Assembly (NCBI GenBank): GCA_023374025.1
Contig: SIJG01000156.1
Location: 186,001 to 250,000 of the forward strand
Source of the DNA: Heterodera schachtii
Lineage: Eukaryota > Nematoda > Chromadorea > Rhabditida > Heteroderidae
Direction: 5' to 3'
Length of the DNA: 64,000 nt
Of the stretch, positions 42,518-53,334 are shown piece by piece. Below the pieces are notes generated by a model, which ran no database searches, was not told the DNA's origin, and saw only the letters and a program-made list of their open reading frames with translations. Position 1 is the first letter of the stretch, and each line of letters opens with the position of its first letter. Made by a program: the position numbers and the translations under genes.

Positions 42518-45022
42518 ATGTCATCGTCGTCCTCCACCCTTTTGTTTCTGTTACTGCTCCAATTTGCCGTTATCCTCCGCTGTAATTTCGTCGCCCGTCC
42601 GTCGTCGGCGCCGCCCGACTTCCGCGATGCGCGGAGCATCGTCCGCTCGGAGGGCGAATGGACGCGGCGAATGGGCGAGGAATTTGTACGGCACAACGTT
42701 TTGCCGTTCATCCGCCAATTCCGACGGCAGCTGAAACCGCCGCGGAACCTTGTGAGAAAAAATTAATAATTTTAAATAATAAAAATTTAATTAAAAATTT
42801 AAAAATATAAAAATAATAAAAATTAAAATAAAAATTAATTTTATGTAATTATAATCCAAGATCATAAAATCCTAAAAATAGATTTTAAATTATTTTTAAA
42901 TGAATTTGAAAATGCATTTAATTAATTTGCAGCAATGGGCGCCCGGCGGTGGCAATTTGTTGCCATTTGGCCCAAATCAGCGGAACAATCGCAACAGTGC
43001 CAAATGGGGCGATGACCAAAGCATACAATTCACGCACGTCGACTTGGACCCGGCGGAGCAGCGAAAATACCGAAAAAGTGAGGAAAAAACTAAAAAATGG
43101 ATACCATTTTAAACATTTTTTTATTCGTCTGTTTACCGATCGATGGCCCAACTGATTGGAACTCAACTGATCACACTTAAATAGAATACAAATTACTAAT
43201 TAATCAGTTCCAACATTCATTTAATCACTGGCCCTTTTTCGTCAAATCAGTTTGCTGTGTCATTTTGATCAGCTTTTTCGCTTCTATTTGATCACTTCGG
43301 TCCTTGATCACTTTTACCATTTACTCACTGTTTTTTGATCATTTATTTGTGTGTCTTTTTGGCCACAGTTTTCCCATTTTCTGCCGCTTCATTTGATCAC
43401 TTTCTTTTCCTTCTGATCATCTGATCACTCTTTTGATCACTCTCTCTCTCTCTCCCCTTCTCTTTTAGACCATTCTGTCGCCTCATTGTTCGACTTGGGC
43501 GGTCTGATCGCGCGCGAACTGTGGAAACAGACGAAGCACCGGTGCGTCCATTGCGAGAACGGCGCCTGCGAGTTGGCGGACCCGCAGTGCGGCTTTCCGT
43601 ACCAGGTGGGCACCAAAACCATGCAAATCACTGCCGAATCAGTCTCCAGCAGAGAGTTTACCCTTGAAAATCGAGAAAAAAACCCTCAAATCTCGAGTCT
43701 CGCTGAGTTTTTAGTTGATGGGAAGTCTTGCGATTTAAATACGTTCTCAAATTTTATAAATATATAAAGAGAGAGAGAGAAAGCTTCCTAGATCCAGGCC
43801 TAGATTTTCCTAGGTTTTGTCCAGAAAATACAGGTTCAGGTCCAACAGGGAAGCAATCCATGTTCAGGCTTTTTCGAAAGTCGAACCCTAAAAAGATATA
43901 AAATGCATTTTTCAAATAGACATAAATGTGAGAAAATCAGAGCATTTAAATCTTTGAGATCACATTAGCCAACCATTTCTAAGCCTCAATCTCGAGTCTT
44001 GGTTTTAAAAATGAATCATTTCGAGTCGAGACTTTGAGTCGGAGACCCAAAAAACAGACAGAGACTTGACCTCCCAAGACTCGAGACTGAATTAATGAAC
44101 GCACTAACATTTTGTTGAACAGTTTCAATTTAATGGCTTCGGTTTGAAGTGTTAATTATTTTTTATTTTTTTAAACTTCAAATTGTTAAAAATTCAGCTT
44201 TTCGATGAACGGGTCGAACAAATTTATTGTGAATTGACGCTGCAAAAGAAAAGGCGAAAAAGTCCTGCGAAAAAGCCGCCACTGAAAGCGAAAATGAAAT
44301 GCGCAACGTAATTAAATAAGCGGATAAAATAGTGAAAATAAAAATGAAGGCAAATAATTAGACAAAATAATTACCACCTTATTGCCTAATTAAGCGTAAT
44401 TACGCCCGTAATTAGGTTTCCTTCGACGCCGTCCCTGCCAAACACATTGTTGGCAACTGGCTACCAAAAGAATGGGAAATTGATGTGCGTCAACTGCACA
44501 TTTCCCCATCAGTCGGACGTGGACACGGATTACGATAGCGACAATTACGGTATGGTCGAGCAAAACACCGGCCAAAATTGGGCGGAGACGACACCGATGA
44601 TGAGCAGTAATGGGATGGTGGGATACGGTAACGGTGGCAACCGTAATTTCAATAATGTGGGCGGAAGAGAGTGGGACGACCGCGGCGGAAGAGAGTGGGA
44701 GGATGGCAGAGGAGGGAGAGAGTGTGCAAACGGAGGAGTGGCGAGATGGAGAGACGGGCAAAGAGTGTGCGAAGGGGCGGAGAGCGGAAGAGAAAGAAAC
44801 GGAAAGCGAAACGACAGAAACATTAATGGGGACAGAGGAAACCAAAACGGAATGGACAATTTTGCATATGATAACCCATATTATGGTGGAGGAGGGAACG
44901 GAATGTTTAATGAGGGCGGCGAAAATCAAAGGAATTATTACGACGGAAATGCCAATGCCATAAATTATAATGCCAATGCAAAAAGGTGTGAAGCCATTGG
45001 GGAGGATTTTAAGGGAAACTAA
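42518..45022 (+). CDS. secreted Cys- and Gly/Asn-rich protein, 5 exons, unrecognised
   Basis: Exons 42518-42751, 42933-43077, 43469-43605, 44198-44307 and 44416 to 45022 (or a donor at 44986) join in phase. The start MSSSSSTLLFLLLLQFAVIL is a signal peptide. Cysteine motifs follow: RCVHCENGACELADPQCGF in exon 3, YCELTLQKKRR in exon 4 and KLMCVNCTF in exon 5. The C-terminal half is highly charged and rich in Gly/Asn/Arg. The intron before exon 4 contains ctcgagtc- and caggttcagg-type repeats. It may be the 5' part of the CAP gene starting near 45344, since both are on the same strand with no clear terminator between; no homologous family recognised for the N-terminal part. Confidence 0.5.
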
Positions 45023-45239
45023 TTAAAAGCAAATCAATTAAATACATTTATTTGCCTGCCAAAAATCGAAAAAATTCTCTCAGCCAAAAAAGGTTATGGC
45101 ATTCCGGGCCAAAAAGACAGAGAAAGTCAAATCGCTCGGCGCCAAAACGGGCGGCGCAAAATTGGGCGATTTTTAATTGAAATTCCGGGGCGAACCCAAA
45201 AAATTTTCGAGTATTTTTATATTCCATTTCGAGTTTCAG

Positions 45240-45334
45240 GGGTCAATGGCAACTCGTATTTTACAAAACAAAGCCTATGCTTAAACCTAAATCCTAGACC
45301 TAACCTCAGCAATTGTACGAGTTGTCATGACACT
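45240..45334. mobile_element. short fold-back MITE (95 bp) at a splice acceptor
   Basis: Ends GGGTCAATGGCAACTCGTA and TACGAGTTGTCATGACACT are inverted relatives of the 32281-32681 element's termini. The target duplication gagtttcag lies at 45231-45239 and 45335-45343 (8-9 bp). A short internally deleted family member. Confidence 0.8.
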
Positions 45335-45343
45335 GAGTTTCAG

Positions 45344-47306
45344 TTCCGGACGGTTCGTTGAATTTCCGCTGATGGAAAATCCATTTTTGTTTTCCGTTTT
45401 TCTTTTTTTTTCACAAATTCCCCCCCGTGAAAAATGAGTCATCTTTTTTAAATTTTCAATTTTTTAAAATGCATTTAGTGCTTTTATCAATGGGAATGTT
45501 CCAGCACAAACAATGGGAAACGAATGGCAACAAAAGCAGCGAATAATTCGCGTGAAAACGGAAAAAAAGTTCACACTGAAATACCAAATAAATGCCGAGG
45601 AGGGACAAGTGATCGCCGCATATATTGTGGGCAATTAAATAATTATTAATTTATTTAAAAATCATTTTACATAATTTATCAGCCGGCGGTAATTAATTGA
45701 TAACTAACTAATTGATTGGTTAATTAAGAACAAAGCTCGCGCGCGAATTGCCCTAGGCGAAGCGCCGGACCTTCCGATTGCCTCCGGCATGAACCAAATC
45801 GTAATTAATTAATTAAGCAATTATTAAATTCACGCAAAACAATTACAGTAAATTTAACTTTTAGAAAAATAATTTTTGAAATTTTTTCTGTACAGAAATG
45901 GAGGTCGTCGTTGGCAGCCGAAGCTGTGAAAGTATTGGGAACAAGTCAAAACAAAGCAGTCAATGTTTTGGATTTGGAGGTTTCACTATAAAATTGACTA
46001 TTTTTGGCAAAATGCCAACAAAAATTGATTAAATTAATCGCAACGAATTGCATTTTCAAGGCGATTCATCTGATCGCCGGTGGATATAGTCAGCAGCAGG
46101 GCGAAAACGGCACGGGTTACGGTATGAACAACAACGAATTGGGCGGCGCAGGATTCGGTAACGAGCGGGACTACGGTAGACAATTCTCCAAATTTTCCAT
46201 TTGAAAACATTAAAATTAGAGTTCGAGCCGGGCCGGGCCCGGTACCGGTTTTTACCGGGCCCGGAAACCGGAACCGGTGATTTTTGGAAAAATCCGGTTT
46301 GTCCGGTTTTCCGGTTTGACCGGTTTTTGAGAGACCGGACCCGGAAACCGGTTGCTTCTGAAAAAGTCAGCCCGGTCCGGAAACCGGCATTTTTGGAAAT
46401 CTCGAACTCTAATTAAAATTTCAAAATTTCAAGATTTAGGATTCTTCTCGGGACTGAATAAAAATTACATTGAATTGAGTGAGTTATTTAAAAATAGTTT
46501 TTATCATAGTAATAAAAAAAATTCGACAGAAGCGACTGATGTTTTGCTGATGGTTGTGAAGAATTATTTGGAAATGTTCATGGGCCAAAAAGTTGGATTT
46601 AATTATAATTAACAAAAAATATTAAATTTGGAAATGAATAATTTTGCGATAATTAATTCATCAGAAACTTTAAAAAATTGCTAATTCTTGGGAAATATTT
46701 TTAAAAACTAATTTAAATTTAAATAAATTTATTCTCACAAATTTTGCACCTCCAAAAGGGCCTTAATTGTGATGAGAAAGCGTGCAAAGCGACGTGCAAA
46801 TTGTCAAAACGGAACAGAGAAGTGCCGTTGAAAAGGGAGGACGAAAACCCAGCGGAATATTTCTGTTACCCATACGAAGCAATTAAGGAAATATTAAAAA
46901 TTAATTAATTGGTAAATTAATTCAGCTCATTTACGACCATGCCAATTCCATTGGATGTGCCGTTCACTTTGAGACCAAACGCAAAACGGAGCTACGCGCC
47001 AAATTGGTGTGCATAATGTGAGTTTAATGTTCAAATACCAAAAAGCGAAAAAATGCCAAAAAATGACATTACATTTTTAAGGAGCACTGAGCATGGCCAT
47101 AAAAAAATGCTGCACCATCACAACGTATTCAAAGTGAGTGGCAACGAAAAATAATGGCCAATTTGGCACTTTCTGTTGAGGTGGGCCCGTCGTGTTCAAA
47201 TTGTGAGCGCAATTTCAAATGCGATGCCAAAAACAGACTGTGCATGAAGCGAAGCAATCCGAGCCAAAACGGGGCACAAATGCCAACGATGGGACGGGGT
47301 AAATAA
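45344..47306 (+). CDS. divergent CAP/SCP-TAPS (venom-allergen-like) protein
   Basis: Exons: about 45344-45388, 45479-45626, 45729-45800, 45896-45979, 46061-46175, 46440-46591, 46759 to about 46880, 46926-47017, 47082-47132 and about 47180-47306; most phases close. CAP hallmarks: NKARARIALGEAPDLPIASG then MNQIKWRSSLAAEAVKVLG (CAP helix 1), YDHANSIGCAVHFE (the usual T..IGCAV strand), and a C-terminal hinge VGPSCSNCERNFKCDAKNRLC. The usual His of HN.. is replaced and the middle is expanded with Asn/Gly, so catalytic-type CAP residues are not conserved. CAP proteins of plant-parasitic nematodes are secreted during parasitism. A hAT MITE sits in the intron before 46440. The 46880-46926 junction is unresolved. 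Confidence 0.6.
46217..46411. mobile_element. hAT-type MITE, 195 bp, exact 8 bp target duplication
   Basis: Termini TAGAGTTCGAG and inverse; target duplication attaaaat at 46209-46216 and 46412-46419. The interior is ccggttttccggttt-type repeats. Located in an intron of the CAP gene. Confidence 0.85.
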
Positions 47307-47309
47307 ATC

Positions 47310-47749
47310 TAACGAAAGTTAAATAAATATATTTAAAATGCTAATAAATGGGGCAAAATAAATTGATCGGGACAATGAAAGAAATTTAAATAAATTTTAA
47401 AAATTAATTCCAAATATTTTTAATGAATATTAAGTTCATTTTCCCCCAATTTTTCTCTTTTAAGGGATGGATTACCAAACGAGAAAATGAAGCAGGAAGA
47501 AGAAGCATTGGACAGAAAGAAAGTGGCAAATTACTGTACATTTTTTGAATTACTCTCTTACAGTATCCCCTCCCTCCCCCTTTCAGTTTTAAATTACTGT
47601 AGATGGATATAATATTTATCGAAACTTTTCTTTTTTTATTATATACAAATATCAATTGTGAATTAGTGATTGACTGACCAAAGTATTAATTTGCACATAA
47701 ATTTTTTCCCATTGAAATTGAATTTCAAAAAATTAAATTTAAGCCAAAA
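47310..47749. other. 3' flank of the CAP gene
   Basis: Contains 'tactgtagatgga' and 'attgtgaattagtgattgactga' stretches that recur at 51960-52085, suggesting a duplicated 3' flank. No gene. Confidence 0.45.
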
Positions 47750-48250
47750 TCGTTTTTTTATGTAAGAAAAATCGCGAAATATGTAAAAAAAAATATGTAT
47801 AAAAAATGCTAAAATATGTAAGAAATATGTATAAAAAACCCAAAATATGTACCAAATATGTAAATAAAACTTTTTTTAATGGTTATTTTTTTGGAAAAAA
47901 ATCTTAGTAAAGGGTGAAACAGGCACAAAATGCCTTAAAAATTTCCTAAATTGGCTTAGAATCACTTTTTACTATTTTAAAAATTATTTTTGATATCTCA
48001 TTTTTTGAAAAAAAAAAAACAGATTTTTTGGGGTACATTTTCAAAAAAAATTTTTTTAATTTTTTACAAAAAATTTCTATAAATTCTCAAAAATCATCAA
48101 AATATGTAAAAAATGAAAATATGTACGAAAAATTGCAAAATATGTTCGAAAAAGTCCTAAATATGTATAAAAATATGTAAAAAGTGTTTTTGTTCCTACT
48201 ATTTAGAGCATGGAGAATCCAGGAAAAAAACATGCATTTACATAAAAAAA
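47750..48250. mobile_element. 'aaatatgta' element, inverse of 15760-16560
   Basis: Dense aaatatgta repeats at 47785-47875 and 48100-48185 around a common core (ggcacaaaatgcctta...). The reverse complement matches the 16.1-16.55 kb element including the terminal wording. No target duplication determined. Confidence 0.6.
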
Positions 48251-48367
48251 CGATCCCTACAAATCAGTATTGATAATATTGCTTGAGAAAAAATTTTTTT
48301 TAGTATTTTTCTTAAATTTTTAGGGTCGATTCTTTCGTACGCCCTAATGGGAGGACATTAAACGACA

Positions 48368-48920
48368 TGCCATTTTATTAATATACCAAATGTGTATATG
48401 TATACAACGCGGTGAATATGAATGAGATTTCACAAATATCGAACAAGCGAAGCACAATATATTAGTGGGCATACAATTATAATACAGGGCAAAAATGAGG
48501 GAGGGATCTCAAAAGTAACCTATTTGGTTTGTTGTACCATTTTTGTTCCTATTTTCTTAGCGGGTGGTACTGTAATGCACCACTATCTTAACAAGGGGCT
48601 GGGGGGGAACGGCGGCGGCTTCCTTCTTCTTAATCTTCTTCTCGCTCTTGCCCTTCTTCTTCGGGCGTAGCGGCCGCCGCCATGGCGTGAAGTTGTGCCG
48701 CCTGTGGCGGCGGTGTCGGCTGCTGCTGCATATGCGCTCCGGTGCCCGCGTTGAGCGCAGACAGCGGCGGAGATGGGTAGGCGAACTGCGGTTGCTGATA
48801 ATGGGGGTGATGATGCATCGGATGCTGTTGCATTTTCATATATTTAAACAAGAAACAGTCAGTTAGACAAATGACTATGGCATAATAACCGAAAGACCAA
48901 AATTTTAAATTCGCAAGCTT
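48368..48920 (-). pseudogene. chimeric exon copy: His/Pro/Gln-rich exon fused to a Lys-rich gene tail
   Basis: Minus strand 48836-48667 is a close copy of exon 1 of the zinc-knuckle gene (58401-58220), including about 70 bp of its upstream flank. At gggcgtagcggc (about 48663) it switches to a KKKGKSEKKIKKKEAAAV segment matching the 3' end of the 49.6 kb gene and its downstream flank. Reading frames break at the junction. Probably a non-functional recombination product. Confidence 0.6.
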
Positions 48921-48936
48921 CAAAATCAGTTTAAAC

Positions 48937-49092
48937 TAGAGTGCCACGGGACCGGGACCTGGTAGCGGACAACTGAGTACCAAGGTCTCGGTTTTGACCG
49001 GGACCGGGACTAGTCCCGGTTTTTTCCCGGTTTTTCCAGCCAAAAATTCCCGGTTTTTCAACCCGAAAAATTCCCGGTCCCGTGGCACTCTA
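48937..49092. mobile_element. hAT-type MITE, 156 bp, exact 8 bp target duplication
   Basis: Perfect termini TAGAGTGCCACGGGACCGGG and inverse. Target duplication gtttaaac at 48929-48936 and 49093-49100. The interior is cccggttttt repeats. A truncated relative is at 1425-1506. Confidence 0.9.
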
Positions 49093-49495
49093 GTTTAAAC
49101 ACATGGAAATAAACTGAAAGCCATCATTCTTTCAATAAACGAGAGGTAATTTAATAATAAGCCCTTTTTAGAAAAAAAAATGCGTAATTCGAAAATTTGA
49201 ACTTACGATTTTTTGTTCGAATTCGGGTCAGAGGTTCGAAATTAGTCGTGTGATATTCATGATCAGCGACCCCAAAAACCCCATGGTTGCATTTTTTTTA
49301 TGTCTTTTACAACAAAAAAATCCACGTGGCCTAAAATGTATAAGTACCTGCAAGTCTTAAATCTCGCGCTTACGAGCAACAATTAACAACAGATATGCCA
49401 TTTTATTAATACATCAAGTATACTATATATGTATACAACGACGATGAATATGAATAATAAAAAAAAAATTAATGGGGATGGGCAAGGAGGGTAGT

Positions 49496-49576
49496 GGTGC
49501 ACTACAGCCCCGCTTGTTCTCAAAAGTAACCCTTGTTTGAAAGGTTACTTTTGAGAACAAGGGGGGCTGTAGTGCA
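49496..49576. repeat. inverted repeat with 38 bp arms
   Basis: 'agtggtgcactacagcccc' + gcttgttctcaaaagtaacc is followed after 11 bp by its complement. One arm belongs to the 3' flank of the Lys-rich gene. A related single arm is at 48508-48600. Confidence 0.7.
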
Positions 49577-49581
49577 CCACT

Positions 49582-50360
49582 ACCTTAACAAGGGGCTGGG
49601 GGGGGGGGGGGGACGGCGGCTGCTGCGGCATCCTTCTTCTCCTTCTTCTTCTTGCCCTTCTCCTTCTTCTTGCCCTTCTTCTCCTTCTTCTCGCCCTTCT
49701 TCTCCTTCTTCTTCTTGCCCTTCTCCTTCTTCTTGCCCTTCTTCTCCTTCTTCTCGCCCTTCTTCTCCTTCTTCTTCTTGCCCTTCTCCTTCTTCTTGCC
49801 CTTCTTCTCCTTCTTCTCGCCCTTCTTCTCCTTCGTCCTGCGCGTGCTGCGCCTCCGGTGCTTCTCCTTCTTCTTGCCCTTCTTCTCCTTCTTCTTCTTG
49901 CCCTTCTCCTTCTTCTTCTTGCCCTTCTTCTCCTTCTTCTTGCCCTTCTTCTCGCCCTTCTTCTCCTTCGTCCTGCGCGTGCTGCGCCCGTCCTTCTTCC
50001 GGTGCTTGTCCTTCTTGCCGCTCCTCCCCGCCTAAAAAGGGGAAATATCGGTCTGCTAATAACTTTTCTCATTGTCAACTAATTAAATATTTTTGGTATC
50101 ATTCGATAGCTTTTAACTTCGCTATTTGCCTGCAAATTTCAAAAATTTGTTTCCAAAAAAGTTATGGCCAAAAATCAAATTTAAGAAATAAAGGATCTTT
50201 ATTTTGAGTTCCAAAGAAAAAGCGCAGCTTACCTTGCCGACCGCGCCGGCAGCAGCAGCAGCGGCACCATTTTTTAAAGCAGCAGCAGCAGCGGCGATTA
50301 GGTGGTTGGCCATTGCGTTGCGTGCGCATTGAAGCGGTTCGTTGGTTGGATGAAGCGAAT
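49582..50360 (-). CDS. Ala- and Lys-rich repeat protein, last two exons
   Basis: Minus-strand exon 50360-50233 encodes DSLHPTNEPLQCARNAMANH, an Ala-rich tract and AVGK. A phase-0 intron (GTAAGC...TTTAG) leads to exon 50031-49582 encoding KKDKHRKKDGRSTRRTKEKK and then about 100 residues of repeating GEKKEKKGKKKEKGKKKKEKK-type units, ending in a Pro run and stop. The repeat is 60-odd bp at DNA level (49627-50000). The upstream exon must lie beyond a hAT MITE. A nuclear, nucleic-acid-binding role is plausible from charge only. The Pro run length depends on a 15 bp G homopolymer, which may be misread. Confidence 0.5.
49627..50000. repeat. CTT-rich coding minisatellite
   Basis: Units of about 63 bp built from cttctt, ctcctt and gcccttc trinucleotide blocks, about five copies with an interruption at 49835-49870 (gtcctgcgcgtgctgcgcc) that recurs at 49970-49990. 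Confidence 0.8.
50050..50190. mobile_element. fold-back core half-copy
   Basis: gctaataacttttctcattgtcaac, tttggtatcattcgatagc, tttgcctgcaaatttcaaa and aaagttatggcc follow in the order of the family's left arm. No right arm. A second half-copy at 51050-51175 has the same order, preceded by a ttcggc doublet (51030-51045). Confidence 0.5.
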
Positions 50361-50415
50361 CTGAGAGAAACGCAATTCCTTTTACACACATCCGATGCCG
50401 CTGGAAGGTCATAAT

Positions 50416-50933
50416 TAGGGTTCGAAGTTGTATGCACTAAAAAATGCCTAATATGCGCATAAAATATGCACTAAAAATCCCCCAAATATGCCATAAAAAC
50501 CCAAAAATTGCCCAAATATTCACTAAAATATGCCTTAAAAACAGCCAAAAAATGGCTTTTAACTTTCAAAAAAATGCCAAAAATTGTGTATAAATTAAGA
50601 ATTGACTTTGAAATCACCACAACAAGGGCTAAGGAGCATTTTTTAAGGGTGTATTTTTTTAAATTCAAAAAAGTCGATCCTTAGGGGTGTATTTTTCGCC
50701 TTTTTCACATTTTTCTTGTGAAAATTTCCAAAAAAATGGCCAAAATATGCTCTAAAAATGCAAAAATGGCAAAATATGCATTTATTCTCGAAAACCCCCA
50801 AAATATGCTTTTATATGCACTAAAAACCTTCACCAAACCAAAAAATTTTAACGTAGAAATGCTATTTTTGAGCCCCTTTCATCATTGCATATGCGCAGAA
50901 AAAATATGCAAAATCATACAACTTCGAACCCTA
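50416..50933. mobile_element. hAT-type MITE, 518 bp, exact 8 bp target duplication
   Basis: Termini TAGGGTTCGAAGTTGTATG and inverse. Target duplication gtcataat at 50408-50415 and 50934-50941. The interior repeats aaaatatgcactaaaa and 'aaaatatgcc', plus one ccttaggggtgtattttt phrase shared with another MITE family. Confidence 0.9.
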
Positions 50934-51049
50934 GTCATAATGAAAGGCAAATTAAAAATTTTTTTGAAAAATTTTGAGATTTTTAAACAATGGCACCAAA
51001 AAAAACCATTTTGCCGGGAACCGCTCACTTCGGCACCGACCTTTCGGCG

Positions 51050-51215
51050 CCGTTGCTAATAACTTTTCTCATCATTAACTAAATTAAATATTTTTGATAT
51101 CATTCGATAGCTCTTAACGTTTTCTAATTAGCCTGCAAAATTTCAAAAAAAGTTATGACCAAAAAAGCTCAAAAACAGACTTTTTCATGGCTTTTTCGGC
51201 GCCGTTTGCCATAAC
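51050..51215. mobile_element. fold-back core half-copy with GTTCGGCG-type end
   Basis: Order: acttcggcaccgacctttcggcgccg (doublet), taataacttttctcatcatta, tttttgatatcattcgatagc, tagcctgcaaaatttc, aaagttatgacc. A second ttcggcgccg at 51198-51208 begins another incomplete copy (gccataacttttttac). Confidence 0.5.
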
Positions 51216-51297
51216 TTTTTTACATTGCATGATTTATATCTATTTTGACCTAAATGATAAGTTGTTGGTACCCCACCTTCTTCTCCTTCTTCTCCAA

Positions 51298-51398
51298 TTA
51301 CTCCTCTTTCTTGTCCAATTGCTCTTCCTCCTTCTCTTCCTCCTCCGCATCCTTCGCTTGGTGGTCGAGACTCGGGCCCATGTCCCCTTCCAACCGTA
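51298..51398 (-). CDS. C-terminal acidic exon of an unresolved gene
   Basis: After an acceptor (cccttttag) the frame reads RLEGDMGPSLDHQAKDAEEE, continues Glu-rich, and ends QLDKKEE then TAA. It needs one base from an upstream exon that was not found; the region 51420-52080 has only short open pieces. Could be the last exon of a small acidic protein. Confidence 0.3.
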
Positions 51399-51419
51399 CT
51401 AAAAGGGACGGGGATTTTA

Positions 51420-52140
51420 TGATGTGCAATTTGAAAAAGAAATTCATTTCTTAGGAGTGTATTTGAAAATTTTAGAGCAATTTGTTAACAGATTTTCACT
51501 AATGATTTCTAGCCAATTTTTGGAATAAATTACAAATTTAAAACGAAATGTTACTCAATTTTGTATTTTTTTCTGTTTTTTTTTTGTACGATTGACTAAA
51601 TCCGATTCTGCTGGAAGGCAAAGGCAAAAATTTTGACATAATGCTTACATCACAACCGAAAAAATTAACGCAGAAAAAAAAACGCAAAATATTACAATTT
51701 CTGCTCCGCCGAATGCAGCAGCTGCGAAGAGCAAGTGAGCGGTTGTTGCGCTTCTCGCGCTGATTGAGCCAATTTTTAAAAAACAAAGCATTTTTAGGGT
51801 CTGACATTACGCCATAAAATTTCAAAAAATTTTTAAGAAAATTCAGAACAGATCAGCGCCCTGATTTATTTTCATCTCCTTCACGCCTAGTTTCTCCATA
51901 AAGGTCAAAGTGAATGTAAACAATTGTTGTGAAACAAAGAAGCTACAGTAACTGTTCCGACTAGCGTCCACTCTTCTGATTCTGTTACTGTAGATGGATA
52001 AAAAAAATACTGTAACTTTTCTGATTTATGAGTGAATTTTTTCATCATGTACAAATATGAATTGTGAATTAGTGATTGACTGATCAATCAAAATTTGCAT
52101 ATAATTTTCTAAGTGAATTCAAAAATTTAAATTTCCAAGT
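51420..52140. other. spacer with duplicated CAP-gene 3' flank
   Basis: 51960-52085 repeats the flank seen at 47560-47690 (tactgtagatgga; attgtgaattagtgattgactga). No gene supported. Confidence 0.4.
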
Positions 52141-52141
52141 G

Positions 52142-52451
52142 TTTTTCTGTCGGCCGCGTGTCGCAAAAGCCGCACGTGCGCCTGCACACGCGCTGCATGA
52201 AGCGCGCGTTGCGCGTGCACTCGCCAACGCGTTTCCACCACGCGCAGGACACGACGTCAACATCGAAGGCGGGGCATGGCAAAAGCGGGGACGGTGAGGG
52301 AAAAGCGGGGGACTCAAAAACGACGTCGGCGTCGAGGGGGGAAGGTGATGATGGAACAACGACGGCAGCAACGGAAGGGACGGCATTTTCTGCTGAAATT
52401 TGGGGGGGGGATTGTAATAGGGAATTAGAAATGAGAAAAATTAGATTTTAA
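52142..52451 (+). CDS. GC-rich plus-strand exon, unrecognised
   Basis: After a possible acceptor (aatttccaag) one frame reads FSVGRVSQKPHVRLHTRCMK and continues HSPTRFHHAQDTTSTSKAGH, then a Gly/Asp/Thr-rich low-complexity stretch, ending GGDCNRELEMRKIRF. It is GC-rich against its surroundings, and no upstream exon was identified. Because it follows a duplicated CAP-gene flank, it may be a truncated neighbour of that family; equally, the minus strand is open. Low certainty. Confidence 0.25.
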
Positions 52452-52469
52452 ATGGGCGCCATTTGTCAC

Positions 52470-52592
52470 CAGCCTTTGGCATTTTGTTCATTTTCCCACC
52501 CTTTGGCATTCCATTTTCCCACCCTTTGGCATTTTGTTCATTTTCCCACCCTTTGGCATTTTGTTCATTTTCCCACCCTTTGGCATTTTGTC
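52470..52592. repeat. 27 bp tandem repeat
   Basis: Four imperfect copies of 'ccctttggcattttgttca' + ttttccca. Confidence 0.8.
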
Positions 52593-52768
52593 ATTTTTTG
52601 CTCACCGTTTCCTCCCACTGCTAATGCTTCTGCTGCTGTTGATGTCACTTCGCCGTCAACAATTGTCAAATCCGAGTCCACCAATAGCAATTCCATTCCG
52701 TGCCGACTGGGGGAAGAAGCCCTTTAAAATGGGACAAAAAGCGTTTAATTTAAATTAAGTTTTTTTTT

Positions 52769-53329
52769 TTACTTAATTGTCGTCGTCAGAAATTCGTCAC
52801 GAGGAGAAAAGCGAAGGGGGAAAAATTCCTGCTGAAAGTTTTGCAGGCACAATTCGGGCACTTAAATAGGGCAATTTTTGGCACATATTTAATTATTACT
52901 GTAACTTTAATTAAGTGATTATTAATTACCCCCTCCCTACGAATATTTCACCCTTTTGGCAATTCGCCGTCTGTCGCTCTCCCCCAAATGCTTCTCCCCC
53001 TCTTTTGGCACACGCTTTGCCGCTTTCCCAATCGCCACACAACGCCAAACATTTGTTTTGTTCCGCTTCCAATTCCGTCAAAAACACTGGGCCATCGGGC
53101 GAACTTTCGCCTAATTAATTTTTTATTTTTTGCAATTTTTAAAAATTTATTCACAAATGTGCGCATTCTGCTCAATCCACCGGTACAAATTCGGCACAAT
53201 TGGCACATCGCCAGAGGGCCCAACATTTGAGATCAAATTGTCAAATTGGAAAGGTGCCGCAGCAAATTGGGCAAAACAGCGAAAAATCGGATGGGAAAAA
53301 AGGACAAAAAATGACAAATAAAATGGCAT
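52769..53329 (-). CDS. small secreted protein, 3 exons
   Basis: Exons on the minus strand 53329-53155, 53086-52952 and 52860-52769 close in phase and give 133 residues. MPFYLSFFVLFSHPIFRCFA is a signal peptide. The mature part (APFQFDNLISNVGPSGDVPI; RWIEQNAHI) continues with KCLALCGDWESGKACAKRGG, NCQK and PELCLQ, so about five cysteines, and ends DEFLTTTIK. Not recognised. Size, signal peptide and cysteines fit a secreted nematode protein, possibly an effector (inference). Confidence 0.55.
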
Positions 53330-53334
53330 TTTGC

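Noticed and set aside
49545..50207. Arg/Ala-rich and Pro/Ser-rich open frames over the CTT-rich array
   Set aside because: Only the Lys-rich minus-strand frame is in phase with a spliced upstream exon and a plausible stop; the other frames are shadows of the same repeat.
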